Position numbers and translations under genes: made by a program. Source: an uncultured bacterium (GTDB lineage: Bacteria > Bacteroidota > Bacteroidia > CAILMK01). From it: a stretch of 40,602 nucleotides of DNA. Below, one piece after another: positions 1 to 7,878 of this stretch. The notes under the pieces are model-generated. The model searched no databases. It saw only the letters and a list, made by a program, of their open reading frames with translations, and was not told the DNA's origin. The DNA lies in the NCBI GenBank assembly GCA_903829945.1, contig CAIKRV010000055.1, positions 1-40,602 of the forward strand, written 5' to 3'. Position 1 is the stretch's first letter; every line of letters starts with the position of its first letter.

Positions 1-40
1 ATATCTTTAAAATATCAATGTAGCTACATACAAAATGCGT

Positions 41-72
41 ATTAATTTTAAAGCCTAATGTTTAAAATTAAT
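41..72. repeat. 12-bp inverted repeat (hairpin) downstream of the MBOAT operon
   Basis: The arms at 41-52 and 61-72 are perfect reverse complements (12 bp) around an 8-nt loop. The hairpin lies just beyond the 3' end of the minus-strand acyltransferase gene, so it could end or stabilise that transcript. It has no run of T on the minus side, so a classic intrinsic terminator is not certain. The arm core TTTAAAAT also occurs in the next hairpin (79-107), so arms of the two could pair alternatively. Confidence 0.45.
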
Positions 73-78
73 TGATTT

Positions 79-107
79 CCAATTTTAAAAAGAATAATTA
101 AAATTGG
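79..107. terminator. Hairpin overlapping the 3' end of the MBOAT gene
   Basis: Arms 79-88 (CCAATTTTAA) and 98-107 (TTAAAATTGG) match perfectly over 10 bp with a 9-nt loop. The right arm contains the stop codon of the minus-strand MBOAT gene. Position and shape suggest a 3'-end structure for the operon, but it is AT-rich and lacks a clean U-tract, so termination is an inference. Confidence 0.4.
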
Positions 108-1519
108 AAGTAAATAAAAGGTAAAACTCCTTGGGGCTCTATGAGAAATATTAATTGGATAACAATAATTAGAATTATAGTCTTGAGAAGGAAATGCATT
201 TTGCCGGTTTGAAATTTAATTTGAAGTTTAAATTTTTCTGGAATAAATTGAATGCAATATCCGGCAATCAATAACACTACTAAAAGGGTTCGGGTTTGAA
301 TAAAAGGCAAAATATAATTTAAGTCCATTTGTGTAAATATACTTTTAATACTTACTATAGCATCATTAAAAGTACCTGCTCTAAAAAATATCCATAAAAA
401 TGCAACAAAATGGAAGGTTAAAGTCCATGAAAATAAATTCCAAAGAGTACCGCTTAAGAATTTTGAATTTTCCGGTTTTACATATTTCATCCAAAGTTTA
501 TGGATGGCTAAGCCTAATCCATGTACACCACCCCATAAAACAAACTTCCAGCTTGGACCATGCCATAATCCACCAATAAGCATGGTTAACATTAAAAATA
601 GGTATTGATTGAATGCTCCTTTTCTATTGCCACCCAAAGGAATGTATATATAATCTCGCAACCAAGAGGATAAAGAAATATGCCAACGACGCCAAAACTC
701 AGTAATGCTACGCGAAATATATGGGGTATTAAAATTATCACCTAATTGGAAGCCCATCCATTTTGCCAATCCTATCGCCATATCGGAATACCCCGAGAAA
801 TCGCAATAAATTTGCAGCGCATAAACATACATGGCCATTAAATTTTCAAAGCCAGTATATCCTGTAGGATTTCCGTACACTAAATCGGCGTATTGACTAA
901 TATAATTTGCGAAAATGGCTTTTTTAATTAAACCTTTTACGATCAGATAAAAACCTTCGCCGACGTCCTGCCTGTCAATGGTAAGAGTTTCTCTTATTTG
1001 TGGTAAAAAATCACGGGCACGAACAATAGGACCTGCCACCAAATGCGGGAAAAATGACATGTAAAAGGCATAATCCATGAGGCTTTTGGTAGGTGCTAAT
1101 TTGCCTTTATAAACATCAATTATATAACTTAAGGTCTGGAAGGTATAAAAGGAAATACCTATTGGTAAAAAAATATTTTTTAAAGCGAATTTTGTTCCTG
1201 ATAAATCGTTTATATTCTGAATAAAGAAATCAGTATATTTAAAGTAACACAATAAACCAACATTTGCGCTGACTGATAATACCAGCCAAAATGTTTTTAG
1301 GTTTTTCGTTTTGGCATCGTGTATGAGAAACGCTATAAAATAATCTATTAAAATGGAAAGCAATAATATAAGAAGATACCAACCACTGGCCTTATAGTAA
1401 AAGAAAAAACTGAACACTAAAACGTATAAAGTGCGAACCCATTTTTTTTGATATATGAAAGCATATATTGCAATGAATACGGTAAACAATACTAAAAATT
1501 GGCCGCTATTAAATAACAT
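98..1519 (-). CDS. MBOAT family membrane-bound O-acyltransferase (AlgI-like)
   Basis: Polytopic membrane protein of about 473 residues that should transfer acyl (usually acetyl) groups across the inner membrane to an envelope sugar or polymer. Diagnostic MBOAT segments are visible: HLVAGPIVRARDFLPQI, CDFSGYSDMAIGLAKWMGF, FWRRWHISLSSWLRDYIYIP and GGLWHGPSWKF, the last containing the conserved catalytic histidine at about residue 320. The frame stays open to a TTG at 1576, but I place the start at the ATG at 1519 because MLFNSGQFL is the usual N-terminus of this family. This leaves 40 bp to the upstream SGNH gene. The pairing with a membrane-anchored SGNH hydrolase resembles the AlgI/AlgJ and PatA/PatB arrangements. 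The acceptor cannot be told from the sequence. Confidence 0.93.
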   Translation of the reverse strand: MLFNSGQFLVLFTVFIAIYAFIYQKKWVRTLYVLVFSFFFYYKASGWYLLILLLSILIDYFIAFLIHDAKTKNLKTFWLVLSVSANVGLLCYFKYTDFFIQNINDLSGTKFALKNIFLPIGISFYTFQTLSYIIDVYKGKLAPTKSLMDYAFYMSFFPHLVAGPIVRARDFLPQIRETLTIDRQDVGEGFYLIVKGLIKKAIFANYISQYADLVYGNPTGYTGFENLMAMYVYALQIYCDFSGYSDMAIGLAKWMGFQLGDNFNTPYISRSITEFWRRWHISLSSWLRDYIYIPLGGNRKGAFNQYLFLMLTMLIGGLWHGPSWKFVLWGGVHGLGLAIHKLWMKYVKPENSKFLSGTLWNLFSWTLTFHFVAFLWIFFRAGTFNDAIVSIKSIFTQMDLNYILPFIQTRTLLVVLLIAGYCIQFIPEKFKLQIKFQTGKMHFLLKTIILIIVIQLIFLIEPQGVLPFIYFQF

Positions 1520-1559
1520 AGGGCTTGCTTCTTTGTATTGAAAAAGCTTAATAATATTT

Positions 1560-2492
1560 TCAGGATTGAGGTTCAATTATGGCGGGGTTTTTAGTAATTA
1601 CTTTCGGTTTTTTGTTCAAATTTTTGCGTTTTGATTTATAACTAGGCTTGGTTGGCAAGGCTTTTTTTAAGGTATCATTCGGGTCTTTTGGTAAAATCAT
1701 ATTGCCCGAGCTATCATATATGGGTCTTTTGAGCTTGATGGGATAGCGACTTTGAGTCATGATCCATTCAGAAATACTATCGGCCCATTTATAACATTGG
1801 TCGGCTTTAGGATGTACCCCGTCGCGTTTTCTTAGAAAGTGCATATACTTTGAAACAAAGAATCTGTCTGTTCCAATATTGCGTGCTATCAAATCATTAA
1901 TCCCATTATCTTTTTTGGGATTGGGAGGTCCTACCCAAATGAATTTTGTATTGCCTAATTGGGCTAAAATATTTTTTACATAAGGCTCTCTTTCTTCAAT
2001 ATTCCTAATAAATAATTCATTGGAGCCAATGGAAACAATAACGTATGTAGGCTTTACTAAATCAATTATTTTCTTTAAGGTATCATTGGCACCCCAATCC
2101 AATAAACGTGAGCCGTACCATATTTTTGGAATAATGGTATGGCCATTAAATTTTCCATATTTCTTGAAGGGAAACATTAGGCCTTCAATCATACTTTCGC
2201 CCACCATTAAAATTTTTTGAGGAGTTGAATCCATGAGGTGTTCCGGCGGAGCAACTTGTATGCTTGTGTTTTTACCGGTATCAGAAGGAGGAATCTTTTG
2301 CTTAACTAAATTTTTATCTTTAACCTGAAGGATATTTGTTGTAGTATCAGTTAGAAATTCTTTTATTGGGGCTGTTTTAATATAGGGAGCTATAACTGAA
2401 TCCTTCGGAAAATAAAAGGCATATGCAGCTAAGGATATTATGGTAATTAATAACATTACAGCAATTTCCAATATTGGATTTTTTAAATTCAT
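1560..2492 (-). CDS. Membrane-anchored SGNH/GDSL-type hydrolase or acyltransferase
   Basis: 310 residues with one N-terminal transmembrane segment (about residues 9-28), a linker, and an SGNH fold. Catalytic blocks are readable: GES with Ser100 (block I, here GES rather than GDS), Gly127 in WYGS, GSNE with Asn158 (block III), and DGVH with Asp224 and His227 (block V). The C-terminal ~50 residues are Lys/Pro-rich and probably disordered. Together with the following MBOAT gene it probably completes acyl transfer to, or removes acyl groups from, an extracytoplasmic glycan, as AlgJ/AlgX or PatB partners do. That role is inferred from context. It lies 18 bp after the alpha/beta hydrolase gene in an apparent operon. 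Confidence 0.85.
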   Translation of the reverse strand: MNLKNPILEIAVMLLITIISLAAYAFYFPKDSVIAPYIKTAPIKEFLTDTTTNILQVKDKNLVKQKIPPSDTGKNTSIQVAPPEHLMDSTPQKILMVGESMIEGLMFPFKKYGKFNGHTIIPKIWYGSRLLDWGANDTLKKIIDLVKPTYVIVSIGSNELFIRNIEEREPYVKNILAQLGNTKFIWVGPPNPKKDNGINDLIARNIGTDRFFVSKYMHFLRKRDGVHPKADQCYKWADSISEWIMTQSRYPIKLKRPIYDSSGNMILPKDPNDTLKKALPTKPSYKSKRKNLNKKPKVITKNPAIIEPQS

Positions 2493-2510
2493 TGCTTGTA
2501 ATTCCGCCTA

Positions 2511-3296
2511 TTATTTATTAGCATTTAAATGTTGGGCAAACATCCATTTTGGAATTTTAAGATCGCCATAGGCACTATCCCAACAATGATGACCCATGCC
2601 GGCATATTCCGTATAAATAGGATGACCACCCGCAGCTCTAATGGCTGCGATTATATTTCTACTACGTATGGTTTTAACCAGTTTATCATTTCCTCCATGA
2701 AAGTCCCAAATGGGTATATTTTTTAAAAGTTCCGCCTTGGTTTCATCGGCACCGCCACAAACCGGGGCAGCTGCGGCAAATTTATTCGGGAACCTTTGCA
2801 ATAAATCCCAAACACCAAAGCCACCCATGGAAATGCCGGTTAAATAAATACGAGTGGTATCAATAGGATATTCACGTATTGTTTTATTGAGTAATGCTAC
2901 TACTAATCTAAGAGGAAAGGAAAGCGTATCCGGCATCAAGTGTTTATCTAGATGCCAATCGGTATCTACCCATTTCAAATCAGAAGGGCACTGTGGAACC
3001 AACATATAGCAAGGGAATTGTTCACGCACCTCTGGTTTTACAAAAAGTTGTACACCATTTCTTAATTGGATGCTATCATCATTGCCACGTTCGCCGGCAC
3101 CATGTAAAAATAGAACTAAAGGATATTTTCTTCCTTTTTCCATTTTAAGCGGTTGTAAAAAACGATAAGGCAATTTTCCTCCTTTGGGATCCACAAAAAT
3201 TCTCTTCTCAAAATATTGAGAAATTGGAGTGCTGCAGAAAATAAATCCCGCCAATGGCAGCACCAGAAGAAGGGTAATGATGAAATGTTTCTTCAT
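2511..3296 (-). CDS. Secreted alpha/beta hydrolase (esterase / prolyl oligopeptidase-like)
   Basis: 261 residues with an N-terminal hydrophobic signal (about 1-22). The fold is that of the Bacteroidota phospholipase/carboxylesterase and PHB-depolymerase-like hydrolases. Seen: oxyanion-hole segment LFLHGAGERG (about 63-71), nucleophile elbow GISMG with Ser156, acid Asp204 in HGGNDKLV, and His236 or His237 in GMGHHCWD. The ATG at 3296 is preferred over the TTG at 3299. It is likely exported to the periplasm or surface. The substrate is unknown; the location between pepT and the SGNH/MBOAT pair would fit an esterase acting on acylated envelope glycans, but this is inference. Confidence 0.85.
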   Translation of the reverse strand: MKKHFIITLLLVLPLAGFIFCSTPISQYFEKRIFVDPKGGKLPYRFLQPLKMEKGRKYPLVLFLHGAGERGNDDSIQLRNGVQLFVKPEVREQFPCYMLVPQCPSDLKWVDTDWHLDKHLMPDTLSFPLRLVVALLNKTIREYPIDTTRIYLTGISMGGFGVWDLLQRFPNKFAAAAPVCGGADETKAELLKNIPIWDFHGGNDKLVKTIRSRNIIAAIRAAGGHPIYTEYAGMGHHCWDSAYGDLKIPKWMFAQHLNANK

Positions 3297-3306
3297 CAAA
3301 TATTAA

Positions 3307-4545
3307 TTAGCTTTTTTCCTCCCAGATTGAAGTTAAATGAATGATAGTATCTACTGCTTTTTGCATATCTTGTACGCTTACCCATTCTTGTTTACTATGG
3401 AAGGCATGTTCGCCTGCAAAAATATTCGGACAGGGTAGCCCCATAAATGAAAGGCGCGAACCATCCGTTCCACCTCTAATGCTGGAAAGTACCGGTTCCA
3501 TGCCCGCCCTTTTGATTGCTTCCACAGCATACTCGGTTACTTGAGGAAATTGGTCCAATATATCTTTCATATTTCGGTATTGTTCCTGAACCTTCATAGT
3601 AAAGCTACATTTGCTGTATTTTGATATTACTTTGGTAGCAATGCTTTCCAATTCATTTTCCAAAGCTTTAAGGGTAGGTATATCAAAAGCGCGAATGATA
3701 AAACTGATGCTTACTTGTTTCAAGCCACCTTGAATAGCAGTAGGATGTATAAAAGGTTCTTTGTTTTCAGTCGTTTCAGGGGTTTTGTCCTTTGGTAAAT
3801 TTGCAATAATTTCAGCTGCTATTTTAATAGCATGTTGCATTTTATTTTTTGCAAATCCCGGGTGTGTTGGAAAACCTTGAATGGTAATAGTAGCAGCATC
3901 TGCAGAGAAGGTTTCGTTTTCAATATGAGCAATAGTTTCGCCATCCATGGTATAAGCAAAATCCGCCGCAAGCTTTTTCATGTTCAACTTATCAACTCCT
4001 CTGCCAATTTCTTCATCCGGCGTGAATAAAACTCTTATTTTCCCATGTTTCACTTCGGGATGGTTTTTTAAATAATGAACCGCGTCCATTATTTCAGCAA
4101 CGCCTGCTTTATTATCAGCCCCCAAAAGGGTGGTACCGTCTGTGGTAATAATATCATTTCCAATTTGAGCTTCCAAGGCTTCATGTTCTGAAAAACGAAT
4201 TACCTGGCTAGTATCATTAGGCAAAATAATATCTCCACCTGGATAATTTTTATGCATAATTGGATTCACATTTGCCCCTGAACAATCCGGGGAAGTATCC
4301 ATATGCGAGCAAAAGCAAATTACAGGTACATTTTTAGCAGAATTTGAAGGCAAGGTGGCAAAAACGTATCCATGTTCATCCATTTCAACATCTTCTAAAC
4401 CAATAACATGCAATTCTTCAACCAATACTTTTCCTAAGTTTTTTTGCTTTTCGGTAGAGGGGCAAGTCGGAGAATTCGGATCAGATTGTGTATCAATCCG
4501 GACATAGCGCATAAAACGCTCTGTTACTGTATAATTATAATTCAT
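3307..4545 (-). CDS. pepT: Peptidase T (tripeptide aminopeptidase)
   Basis: Cytoplasmic dinuclear zinc aminopeptidase of the M20 family that removes the N-terminal residue from tripeptides. The 412-residue product matches the family length. Metal and catalytic residues are visible: HMDTSP with His81 and catalytic Asp83, GADNKAG with Asp144, TPDEEIG with catalytic Glu178 and ligand Glu179, MDGE with Asp201, and His380 in GEHAFHSKQEW. The frame opens further to a TTG at 4581, but that TTG is part of the -7 box at 4579-4586, so the ATG at 4545 is the start. It is the first gene of a probable four-gene operon with the hydrolase, SGNH and MBOAT genes downstream. Confidence 0.96.
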   Translation of the reverse strand: MNYNYTVTERFMRYVRIDTQSDPNSPTCPSTEKQKNLGKVLVEELHVIGLEDVEMDEHGYVFATLPSNSAKNVPVICFCSHMDTSPDCSGANVNPIMHKNYPGGDIILPNDTSQVIRFSEHEALEAQIGNDIITTDGTTLLGADNKAGVAEIMDAVHYLKNHPEVKHGKIRVLFTPDEEIGRGVDKLNMKKLAADFAYTMDGETIAHIENETFSADAATITIQGFPTHPGFAKNKMQHAIKIAAEIIANLPKDKTPETTENKEPFIHPTAIQGGLKQVSISFIIRAFDIPTLKALENELESIATKVISKYSKCSFTMKVQEQYRNMKDILDQFPQVTEYAVEAIKRAGMEPVLSSIRGGTDGSRLSFMGLPCPNIFAGEHAFHSKQEWVSVQDMQKAVDTIIHLTSIWEEKS

Positions 4546-4578
4546 AATATGCTTTAGGTTGGCTTGATTCCTATCGTG

Positions 4579-4586
4579 CAAAGTTA
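4579..4586 (-). promoter_or_regulatory. Bacteroidota -7 box for the pepT operon
   Basis: Reads TAACTTTG on the minus strand, a perfect TAnnTTTG match, giving a predicted leader of about 30 nt before the pepT ATG. It excludes the longer TTG-initiated form of PepT. I did not find a convincing -33 TTG at standard spacing. Confidence 0.65.
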
Positions 4587-4702
4587 ATAGTTACACCAAT
4601 ACTAAAGTTCAGAATTTCGTTTTGGCGTAAAAGCTACTAAATTGAGTAAGATTATTAATAAAAATTAAGGTTCAACCGCACTTGCTTATCGAAAGTATTT
4701 AA

Positions 4703-4729
4703 TTGTTTCTTTAAAAATCCCTAAATTCG
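4703..4729 (+). promoter_or_regulatory. Probable promoter of the C10 protease operon
   Basis: TAAATTCG at 4722-4729 matches the TAnnTTTG consensus except for C in place of the third T of the TTTG core. A TTG at 4703-4705 lies 16 nt upstream as a possible -33 element. The box ends 22 nt before the protease ATG. Confidence 0.45.
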
Positions 4730-4751
4730 CTGACAATAAGATATTATACAC

Positions 4752-7379
4752 ATGAAAAATATTTACGTAATTCTTTTGATTTTGCTTCCTTTTGGTCTTT
4801 TTGCGAAGCAAATAGATGTACAAACTGCACAAATGATTGGTACTCGTTTTATAGAAAATAAAGCGATATCGAATACTTTAAAAAATAATGTGCATTTGAA
4901 ATTGGTATATACCTCACAATCGGAGAAGCAAGATAATACCAATACCTCTGTTTATTTTTATGTTTTTAATATTAATACTGACCAAGGCTTTATTATCGTT
5001 TCAGGTGATGATATCGTAAATCCTGTATTGGGTTATTCCTTGGAAAGCGGATTTGAATTTAGCAAAATGCCACCGCAAGTGGCTAATTGGATAGAAAATT
5101 ATCGTAATCAAATAGCTTATGCAATCAACAATAATTTAGAAGCAACTCCGAGCATTAAAAGTAAATGGGATGAATTGTATAACAATTCTTATGTTTTAGC
5201 TAAAAAGAGTGGAGGTGTAAGTGCACTATTAAAAGTAAAATGGGATCAAAGTCCATATTATAATGATAAATGTCCATATGATAATTCAGCCGGTGCAAGA
5301 ACAGTTACCGGGTGTGTGGCTACAGCGATGGCGCAAGTGATGAAGTATTGGAGTTATCCGGCCAAGGGTTCCGGATTTCATTCTTATAAACATTCTACTT
5401 ATGGAACGCTATCTGCTGATTTTGCTAATACCAGCTACCCTTGGTCTTCCATGCCAAATTCAGTAACAAGTTCAGATTCCAATGTTGCAAAACTGATGTA
5501 CCAAGTGGGAGTAAGTGTGGATATGAATTATGGTGTAAAATCTAGTGGTGCTTATGTAATAAGCTCTCAGAGTCCGGTGACTAATTGTGCTGAATATGCT
5601 TTAAAAAACTACTTTAAATTTGATAAGAATTTAAAAGGAATTACACGCTCAAGTTATACCGATGCAAAATGGATTAGTACTTTGGAAACCCAATTGGATT
5701 CCAGTTGGCCGGTTATTTATGCAGGATTTGGTTTAGGTGGCGGACATTGTTTTGTTTGCGATGGATATGATGCAAATAATTACATGCACATGAACTGGGG
5801 TTGGTCAGGGTATTACAATGGATATTTTCAAGTGGATTCTCTAAATCCAACCGGTACCGGTACCGGTGGTGGTAGCGGAGGATACAATAGCAGTCAGCAG
5901 GCTATTATAGGGATAAAGGGTGTTACTTCAAATACCACTTCAGGTGATTCTATGTTTTTGGATAAAGATTTAGTTACTGATAAAGCAACCTATTATTATG
6001 GCGGAGGTATAAAAGTAACTACTGATATTAAAAATACCAGCAAGACTAATTTTACAGGTTATTTGTGTGTTGCCATTTTTGACAATTCAAATAATTTTGT
6101 TGATTATTTACATATAGATAGTAATATTACTATTAAGGCAGGTCAAACGTATGCTTATACCGTAAAAGATTCATCCTATGGCATATTACCCGGGACATAT
6201 ACATTATATGCCTACCATAGAGTCTCCGGCGGGAATTGGGACTTATTAAATCCTGCCACTAATTTGGTAAATTATTATTCTAATATTTCAATAATAAACC
6301 CAAGTGCTTTGGAAATGAATACCGATGACAGTTTGGTGCCAACTGAATTTGTTCAGGGAAAATCAGCATCTGTTTATTTTAATTGTGGCAATTTTGGTAG
6401 TATCAGATTTAAAGGAACGGTAGGGGTTTATTTATATACACTTGACGGACAATTTGTGGATAGCATCCAAACCATACGTCCTAAAGCATATTTGCCTCCA
6501 TTTGTTTCACCCTATACTACCTATTATATTTTCCCTAAAAAACTGGTTTTTACTACTTCAAAAATAAATGCTAATCCGGGTACTTATTTATTGGCAGCCC
6601 AATACAAGTATGATACCACTTACAATAACTATAATAAATATTGGTTCTTAATCGGTTCAACTTATCATCAGAATCCAATTAAGGTTAATGTGAAAGCTGC
6701 ACCGCTCAGTCCGGATAAATATGAAGTGAATGATTCCTTACCGATTGCCTATAGTTTACCGGTTAGCTTTAGTGGAAATAAAGCCACCGTTAATACCACC
6801 GGGTCTAATATACACGTCACTACTGATAAGGATTATTATAAGGTAGTATTACCGAGCGGGTATGATTATACCATTGGTGCTACTTTGCAAAATAGCAGCT
6901 ATTCTACGAATTCGAATACTTATACCTTAAATGCCATTTTCTCTTATTCTACCAATGCGGGAAGTACTTGGGGCGGCCCCTATGGAGACACCTTACCTTC
7001 TAAAATAAAATTGGTAAATGGAGGAGTGGCTTATTTCAATGTATCTCCATATTTTGCAGGCAATACCGGTACTTATGAATTAGATCTAGGAATTACCAGG
7101 ATTGTACATACAGGAATAGAAAATACTAGCAATGATCAAAATATTTTCGTGTATCCAAATCCTGCTCATGATTTATTAAATATTGATATTTCAGGATATA
7201 ATCAAAAGGTACAATGGATGAGTTTAACTGATTTGCAAGGCAGAGAAATGCTTGCCATAGCAGGAGGAGCATCTCAAAGAGTTTATCAAATGCAATTGGG
7301 TACCTTAGCTAAGGGAATATATATTTTAAAACTGATATCGGGTGAAAATGTAATTACTAAGAGAGTAGTTGTTGAGTAA
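4752..7379 (+). CDS. C10 family (streptopain-like) cysteine protease with T9SS type A sorting domain
   Basis: Secreted protease of 875 residues. Order: signal peptide (1-18); inhibitory Spi-type propeptide (about 20-150); C10 peptidase domain (about 155-395) with nucleophile Cys188 in TGCVATAMAQ and His332 in GGGHCFVCDGYD, followed by the MNWGWSGYYNGYF strand typical of SpeB; a Gly-rich loop (GTGTGGGSGG); beta-sandwich regions (about 400-790); and a C-terminal sorting domain (VYPNPAHDLLNID to KGIYILKL). The last should route it through the type IX system to the cell surface or medium. By analogy with SpeB and the Bacteroides fragilis proteases it is made as an inactive zymogen. The stop overlaps the start of the next gene by one base, indicating translational coupling. 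Confidence 0.95.
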   Translation: MKNIYVILLILLPFGLFAKQIDVQTAQMIGTRFIENKAISNTLKNNVHLKLVYTSQSEKQDNTNTSVYFYVFNINTDQGFIIVSGDDIVNPVLGYSLESGFEFSKMPPQVANWIENYRNQIAYAINNNLEATPSIKSKWDELYNNSYVLAKKSGGVSALLKVKWDQSPYYNDKCPYDNSAGARTVTGCVATAMAQVMKYWSYPAKGSGFHSYKHSTYGTLSADFANTSYPWSSMPNSVTSSDSNVAKLMYQVGVSVDMNYGVKSSGAYVISSQSPVTNCAEYALKNYFKFDKNLKGITRSSYTDAKWISTLETQLDSSWPVIYAGFGLGGGHCFVCDGYDANNYMHMNWGWSGYYNGYFQVDSLNPTGTGTGGGSGGYNSSQQAIIGIKGVTSNTTSGDSMFLDKDLVTDKATYYYGGGIKVTTDIKNTSKTNFTGYLCVAIFDNSNNFVDYLHIDSNITIKAGQTYAYTVKDSSYGILPGTYTLYAYHRVSGGNWDLLNPATNLVNYYSNISIINPSALEMNTDDSLVPTEFVQGKSASVYFNCGNFGSIRFKGTVGVYLYTLDGQFVDSIQTIRPKAYLPPFVSPYTTYYIFPKKLVFTTSKINANPGTYLLAAQYKYDTTYNNYNKYWFLIGSTYHQNPIKVNVKAAPLSPDKYEVNDSLPIAYSLPVSFSGNKATVNTTGSNIHVTTDKDYYKVVLPSGYDYTIGATLQNSSYSTNSNTYTLNAIFSYSTNAGSTWGGPYGDTLPSKIKLVNGGVAYFNVSPYFAGNTGTYELDLGITRIVHTGIENTSNDQNIFVYPNPAHDLLNIDISGYNQKVQWMSLTDLQGREMLAIAGGASQRVYQMQLGTLAKGIYILKLISGENVITKRVVVE
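5850..5867 (+). repeat. Three tandem ACCGGT hexamers in the protease gene
   Basis: Three perfect consecutive ACCGGT units, read in frame as Thr-Gly repeats, sit in the Gly-rich loop after the catalytic His of the C10 protease. In-frame slippage would change loop length by two residues per unit without a frameshift. Confidence 0.8.
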
Positions 7380-7873
7380 TGAGATACTTTATTTTATCTT
7401 TAGTTCTTGTGCTATGCAATTGCACTTGTCCCAACAAAATGCAAAATAGCACCATTACTCCTAGCTATCATGATGAAGCGCATGTAGTGGTATATAAAAC
7501 CAGGGGAAATTATATAAACAATGTTCCCATAACACTTTCGGAAGATAGAAAGAGTGTGCTTTCATATCCAGACCCGTCAGATTTAAAAGTGGGTAATGAA
7601 TTTACAATGCCTACACCATTGAAGGATGGTTATTTATTGGACCGAAGAGGCGTATCAAGAAACAGTGTGTTTTTGAAATTAAATTATACGGAATACGCAA
7701 ATTTGAAAAAAGCTCCTAGCCGAGATGAATTATTTTCAATTATAATGGATGAAACTCCATTTATAGAATTAATTGACTGTGGAGATAGGAGTGCTTATAA
7801 AAATCTGCTCGCCGATATTAATTTATTAATTACGACAAAGCAATTGCGTAAAAAGTGTAAAATTATAATTTAA
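7379..7873 (+). CDS. Small secreted protein of unknown function, coupled to the C10 protease
   Basis: 164 residues. The first ~15 residues are a hydrophobic signal ending in a Cys cluster (CNCTC). A lipoprotein is possible, but no canonical lipobox with G, A or S before the Cys is present. The body has short conserved-looking segments (NNVPITLSEDRKSVLSYP, KDGYLLDRRGV) resembling a family I recall as uncharacterised in Bacteroidota; that recollection is unverified. Its ATG shares the A of the protease stop codon (TAATG) and the CotH gene follows 5 bp later, so all three are probably one transcript. C10 proteases are often accompanied by small specific inhibitors (Spi in Streptococcus, Bfi in Bacteroides), so an inhibitor or chaperone role is a fair hypothesis, not a finding. 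Confidence 0.8.
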   Translation: MRYFILSLVLVLCNCTCPNKMQNSTITPSYHDEAHVVVYKTRGNYINNVPITLSEDRKSVLSYPDPSDLKVGNEFTMPTPLKDGYLLDRRGVSRNSVFLKLNYTEYANLKKAPSRDELFSIIMDETPFIELIDCGDRSAYKNLLADINLLITTKQLRKKCKIII

Positions 7874-7878
7874 GAGCC

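Noticed and set aside
1520-1576. N-terminal extension of the MBOAT protein from a TTG, overlapping the SGNH gene
   Set aside because: The family normally begins MLFNS, which is at the ATG at 1519; the extension is hydrophilic and unlike the family.
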